Positions 17,594 through 19,776 of a stretch of DNA of 19,776 nt are shown here, piece after piece; position 1 is the first letter of the stretch, and the number at the start of each line of letters is the position of its first letter. Below the pieces are notes generated by a model, which searched no databases, had not been told where the DNA came from, and worked only from the letters and a program-made list of their open reading frames with translations. The position numbers and the translations under genes were made by a program. The stretch is from JBASTI01 sp964374025 (GTDB taxonomy: Bacteria; Patescibacteriota; Minisyncoccia; Spechtbacterales; HO2-43-30): positions 1 through 19,776 of the forward strand of contig CAYJWU010000018.1 of the NCBI GenBank assembly GCA_964374025.1, read 5' to 3'.

Positions 17594-19776
17594 ATGACAC
17601 ATCGTTTTAGTTTGAGCATTTTTTGCATATCCTTTGCCCTACTTTTCCTGATGGGATTTTTGTTTGTAAACGCGCAGGAAGAAACCACCGCTGCGGATGT
17701 CGCCGCAGCTGACGCGCAAGCAACAGAACTTGCGGAGCAAGATCAAAACGTCACTCCAGAGGACCTTGGCGTGGGAGACCCGAACATCCTGCCGGGCAAT
17801 CCTCTATACGCATTTAAAAATGTTCGCCGGGGATTTCAGTCATTCTTTACTTTTGATCCGGCGGCAAAAGCGGAGCTAAAGCTCAAATTCGCGAGCGAAA
17901 AAATTATTGAAGCCAAAAAACTTGAAGAGGGAGGAGCAAGTGACGAAAGAGTAAAATCCGCGATAGAAAATTATGAAAAAGAAACCGGACGGATAAAGGT
18001 GCGCATTGAAAACCTCAAAGATTCGGGAAAAACAAAGGAAGAAATAGAGCTCGTCGTAAAGCGCGCAGCCGACAGCCAGATAAAACATCACAAGGCCCTC
18101 GGTAAGTTTATGCAAAAACGCGATGATATTGCTCCTGAAATTGAAGCGGCAAAAGCAGCGGCGATGAAGCAGTTTTCCGAATCCATGGCAGCGGTTGTTG
18201 AGCCCGAAGTGCTACAACAAAAGTTTGAACAGGCAATAAAAGAACAAGGGGGGAGCTCTTTCCGGCAGTTTAACAATATAACCGTGCTTGAGGAGGTAAA
18301 AGATTTTGTTCCCTTGGCCGCAAGAGGCGCGATACAAAACGCCATAGAGAATTCTTCGAAAGCATTCGCGGAGGAATTTCAGAACACAAGCGAAGAACAG
18401 CGAAAAATATTCAATAAATATGCGGAGAAAATGGGAGGCAACGAAGTGCGGCATCTTGAGGCCTTTGATGATCTAAACGCTTTTGGCGACATACAGAAAG
18501 ATATGTTTCAGGAAATGGAAAAAGCCCGCGAGAAAACCCGCGAACGAATAGGAAAACGCATGGCGGGCATTAAAGACGAAACGCGCAAACAGGTATTTAT
18601 CGCGCATCTTGAAGATGGCAAGCTCGAAGACGCCCGAATCGTCAAAGAGCTTGAGACAAACCTTGATCCAAACACTATTACAGCCGTTCTTGGCATTAAG
18701 CGTAAAATGGAGCAGAAGATGCGCGAAAAATTTGAAAACGCAGAAACAACAAGCGACTTGAATAATTTCTTTAAGGAGATAGAAAATTTCAGCGATGTCC
18801 AGATGATGCAAACGCTCACAGAAATGGAAGGAATAATTCCCGCGGATAAAAAGGGCTTCTTTCAGGAAATGAAGAAAAAGGCGATGACCGAGATGCAGGG
18901 AGAGATTGAAAAAGCAAGAGAATTTGGAAGAGTAGAAGATAAAATGCGCATGTTGGCAGGATTTGATCCCGAGCACATGGCAGTTCTTGATGGGTTTGAA
19001 AAAGAATTTGGACCTCAATTCACTTTCTTTGACGATATACGAAGGGAGCAGTCAGGGCGCATCCAGGGAAGATTTGAGCAATTCCTTGGGGAAGAAGATT
19101 TTCTGAAGAAAACCGAGGAATTCCGATTGAGGATTCAGAGCGATCCGGATGCCCAAGCGCAGATACGGCAATTTGCCCCCCAAATAGACCAGCAATTTAC
19201 GAAATTTGATGCGCAAAAAGCACAGGCGAATGTATCTCGCGAAAATCTTGACGAAACAGTAAAAAAGGCGGAGGAACTTGTGCAAAAACTCTCGCAAAAA
19301 CTTGCAGAGACCGGCGACGATATTCCCGGTAAAAATGCCGCGCAGCAGCTGTATAACAACGCGAGCTCTCGTCTTGCCGATGTAACGTTGCTCGTTTCGC
19401 AAGGAAAAACAGGCGAAGCATTTGGGCAAGCAAATTCAGCAACCCACCTTGCGAGCAACGGCCTGCGAAAACTTGAAAACGAAGCGTTTAAGGAGGAGCG
19501 TAAAGAATATTTTGGAGAACGCGACAAATTCCGCGAACAATTCCGAGATTTGCCTGCTTCTGAACGTCCCGATCCGAGTCAATTCCTAGAATTTAAGCCG
19601 ACATTATTCCCCACCGTTGAACCGTCCCATGGCGTGGCACCTAGTCCATCGTCTCGCGCAGGCGAGAAAGCAAGACCTATATCCGACAGAAAGCAGGAGG
19701 GGGAGTCCGTGTTCTGCGCGCAAGTGCTTACTCCAGCGCGCCATAAAATAACTGGAAAATGCGTAACCTTCCCAAG
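17594..19776 (+). CDS. Secreted DUF5667-type protein, 3' end beyond window
   Basis: An open frame of 727 codons with no stop before the window end. Residues 1-27 form a signal peptide (FCISFALLFLMGFLFVNA, cleavage likely before QEE). A DUF5667-like domain follows at about 66-150: GNPLYAFKNVRRGFQSFFTF, then DPAAKAELKLKFASEKIIEA. DUF5667 is frequent in CPR secreted proteins and is uncharacterised. The rest is long charged helices rich in Met, Phe, Glu and Lys, predicted coiled or helical-bundle, to about residue 660, followed by a Pro/Ser-rich linker. The last visible residues (VFCAQVLTPARHKITGKCVT) begin a Cys motif of the TPA-x-GKC kind seen at the C-termini of such proteins. Probably a surface protein; function unknown. 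A TATAAT at 17585 is too close to the ATG to be its promoter. Confidence 0.8.
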   Translation, partial: MTHRFSLSIFCISFALLFLMGFLFVNAQEETTAADVAAADAQATELAEQDQNVTPEDLGVGDPNILPGNPLYAFKNVRRGFQSFFTFDPAAKAELKLKFASEKIIEAKKLEEGGASDERVKSAIENYEKETGRIKVRIENLKDSGKTKEEIELVVKRAADSQIKHHKALGKFMQKRDDIAPEIEAAKAAAMKQFSESMAAVVEPEVLQQKFEQAIKEQGGSSFRQFNNITVLEEVKDFVPLAARGAIQNAIENSSKAFAEEFQNTSEEQRKIFNKYAEKMGGNEVRHLEAFDDLNAFGDIQKDMFQEMEKAREKTRERIGKRMAGIKDETRKQVFIAHLEDGKLEDARIVKELETNLDPNTITAVLGIKRKMEQKMREKFENAETTSDLNNFFKEIENFSDVQMMQTLTEMEGIIPADKKGFFQEMKKKAMTEMQGEIEKAREFGRVEDKMRMLAGFDPEHMAVLDGFEKEFGPQFTFFDDIRREQSGRIQGRFEQFLGEEDFLKKTEEFRLRIQSDPDAQAQIRQFAPQIDQQFTKFDAQKAQANVSRENLDETVKKAEELVQKLSQKLAETGDDIPGKNAAQQLYNNASSRLADVTLLVSQGKTGEAFGQANSATHLASNGLRKLENEAFKEERKEYFGERDKFREQFRDLPASERPDPSQFLEFKPTLFPTVEPSHGVAPSPSSRAGEKARPISDRKQEGESVFCAQVLTPARHKITGKCVTFP

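Noticed and set aside
1..19776. tRNA or rRNA genes, CRISPR arrays, replication origin
   Set aside because: No cloverleaf with a TTCRA loop, no rRNA-like segment, no regularly spaced repeats beyond the two-unit 1-50 block, and no DnaA-box cluster were seen.
1..19776. Recoded TGA (genetic code 25)
   Set aside because: TGA ends several genes (nagZ neighbour, rpsP, dnaE) at the expected family lengths and no conserved protein is interrupted by in-frame TGA.

Overview
This window looks like a piece of a Candidate Phyla Radiation (Patescibacteria, probably Parcubacteria-like) genome, likely from a metagenome scaffold because it holds a 100-N gap. The evidence is compact single-copy housekeeping genes with 1-4 nt overlaps, S16, L32 and NusB with charged C-terminal tails, a threonyl-tRNA synthetase with no TGS domain, a secreted DUF5667 protein, and many small toxin-antitoxin (TA) genes. 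TGA is used as a stop (for example nagZ, trmD-rpsP overlap, dnaE), so the code-25 lineages (Gracilibacteria, Absconditabacteria) are unlikely. The phylum assignment is inference.

Layout. At 1-53 lies what looks like the end of an insertion element. From 68 to 10821 every gene is on the minus strand. Read in the direction of transcription, the groups are: a two-TM zinc-ribbon protein; rnhB; a structured intergenic stretch with its own promoter; an ABC-2 exporter (ATPase interrupted by the N gap, then permease); rpmF-nusB-rnc; ftsH; an unrecognised 302-aa gene with its own promoter and terminator; rpsP-trmD; and a RelBE-like TA pair followed by a VTT/DedA-like membrane protein, a small membrane protein and nagZ. 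At 10822-10924 two back-to-back promoters divide the window. The plus half holds dnaE, hicBA, a DUF433/DUF5615 TA pair, thrS and a DUF5667 secreted protein that runs off the end; one small membrane gene (15468-15770) points the other way.

How it fits together. Most genes serve core information processing: replication and repair (DnaE, RNase HII), ribosome and tRNA maturation (S16, L32, TrmD, RNase III, NusB, ThrRS) and membrane proteolysis (FtsH). Three TA modules are set between them. Two of these are flanked by duplicated 3' ends of neighbouring genes: an 85-nt copy of the dnaE end after hicBA, and a 24-nt copy of the VTT gene end before the RelBE-like pair. The coding differences between the two dnaE ends are all synonymous. 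This suggests recombination with DNA from a relative rather than decay of a local tandem duplication.

A second theme is promoter placement. Several genes (relB-like, rpsP, rpmF, ABC ATPase, rnhB, dnaE, DUF433) have a promoter whose -10 ends 6-9 nt before the start codon, which predicts leaderless mRNAs. The 302-aa orphan and the 102-aa gene instead have normal leaders with Shine-Dalgarno sites. A third theme is repeat-derived, in-frame insertions in essential genes (trmD, dnaE, thrS).
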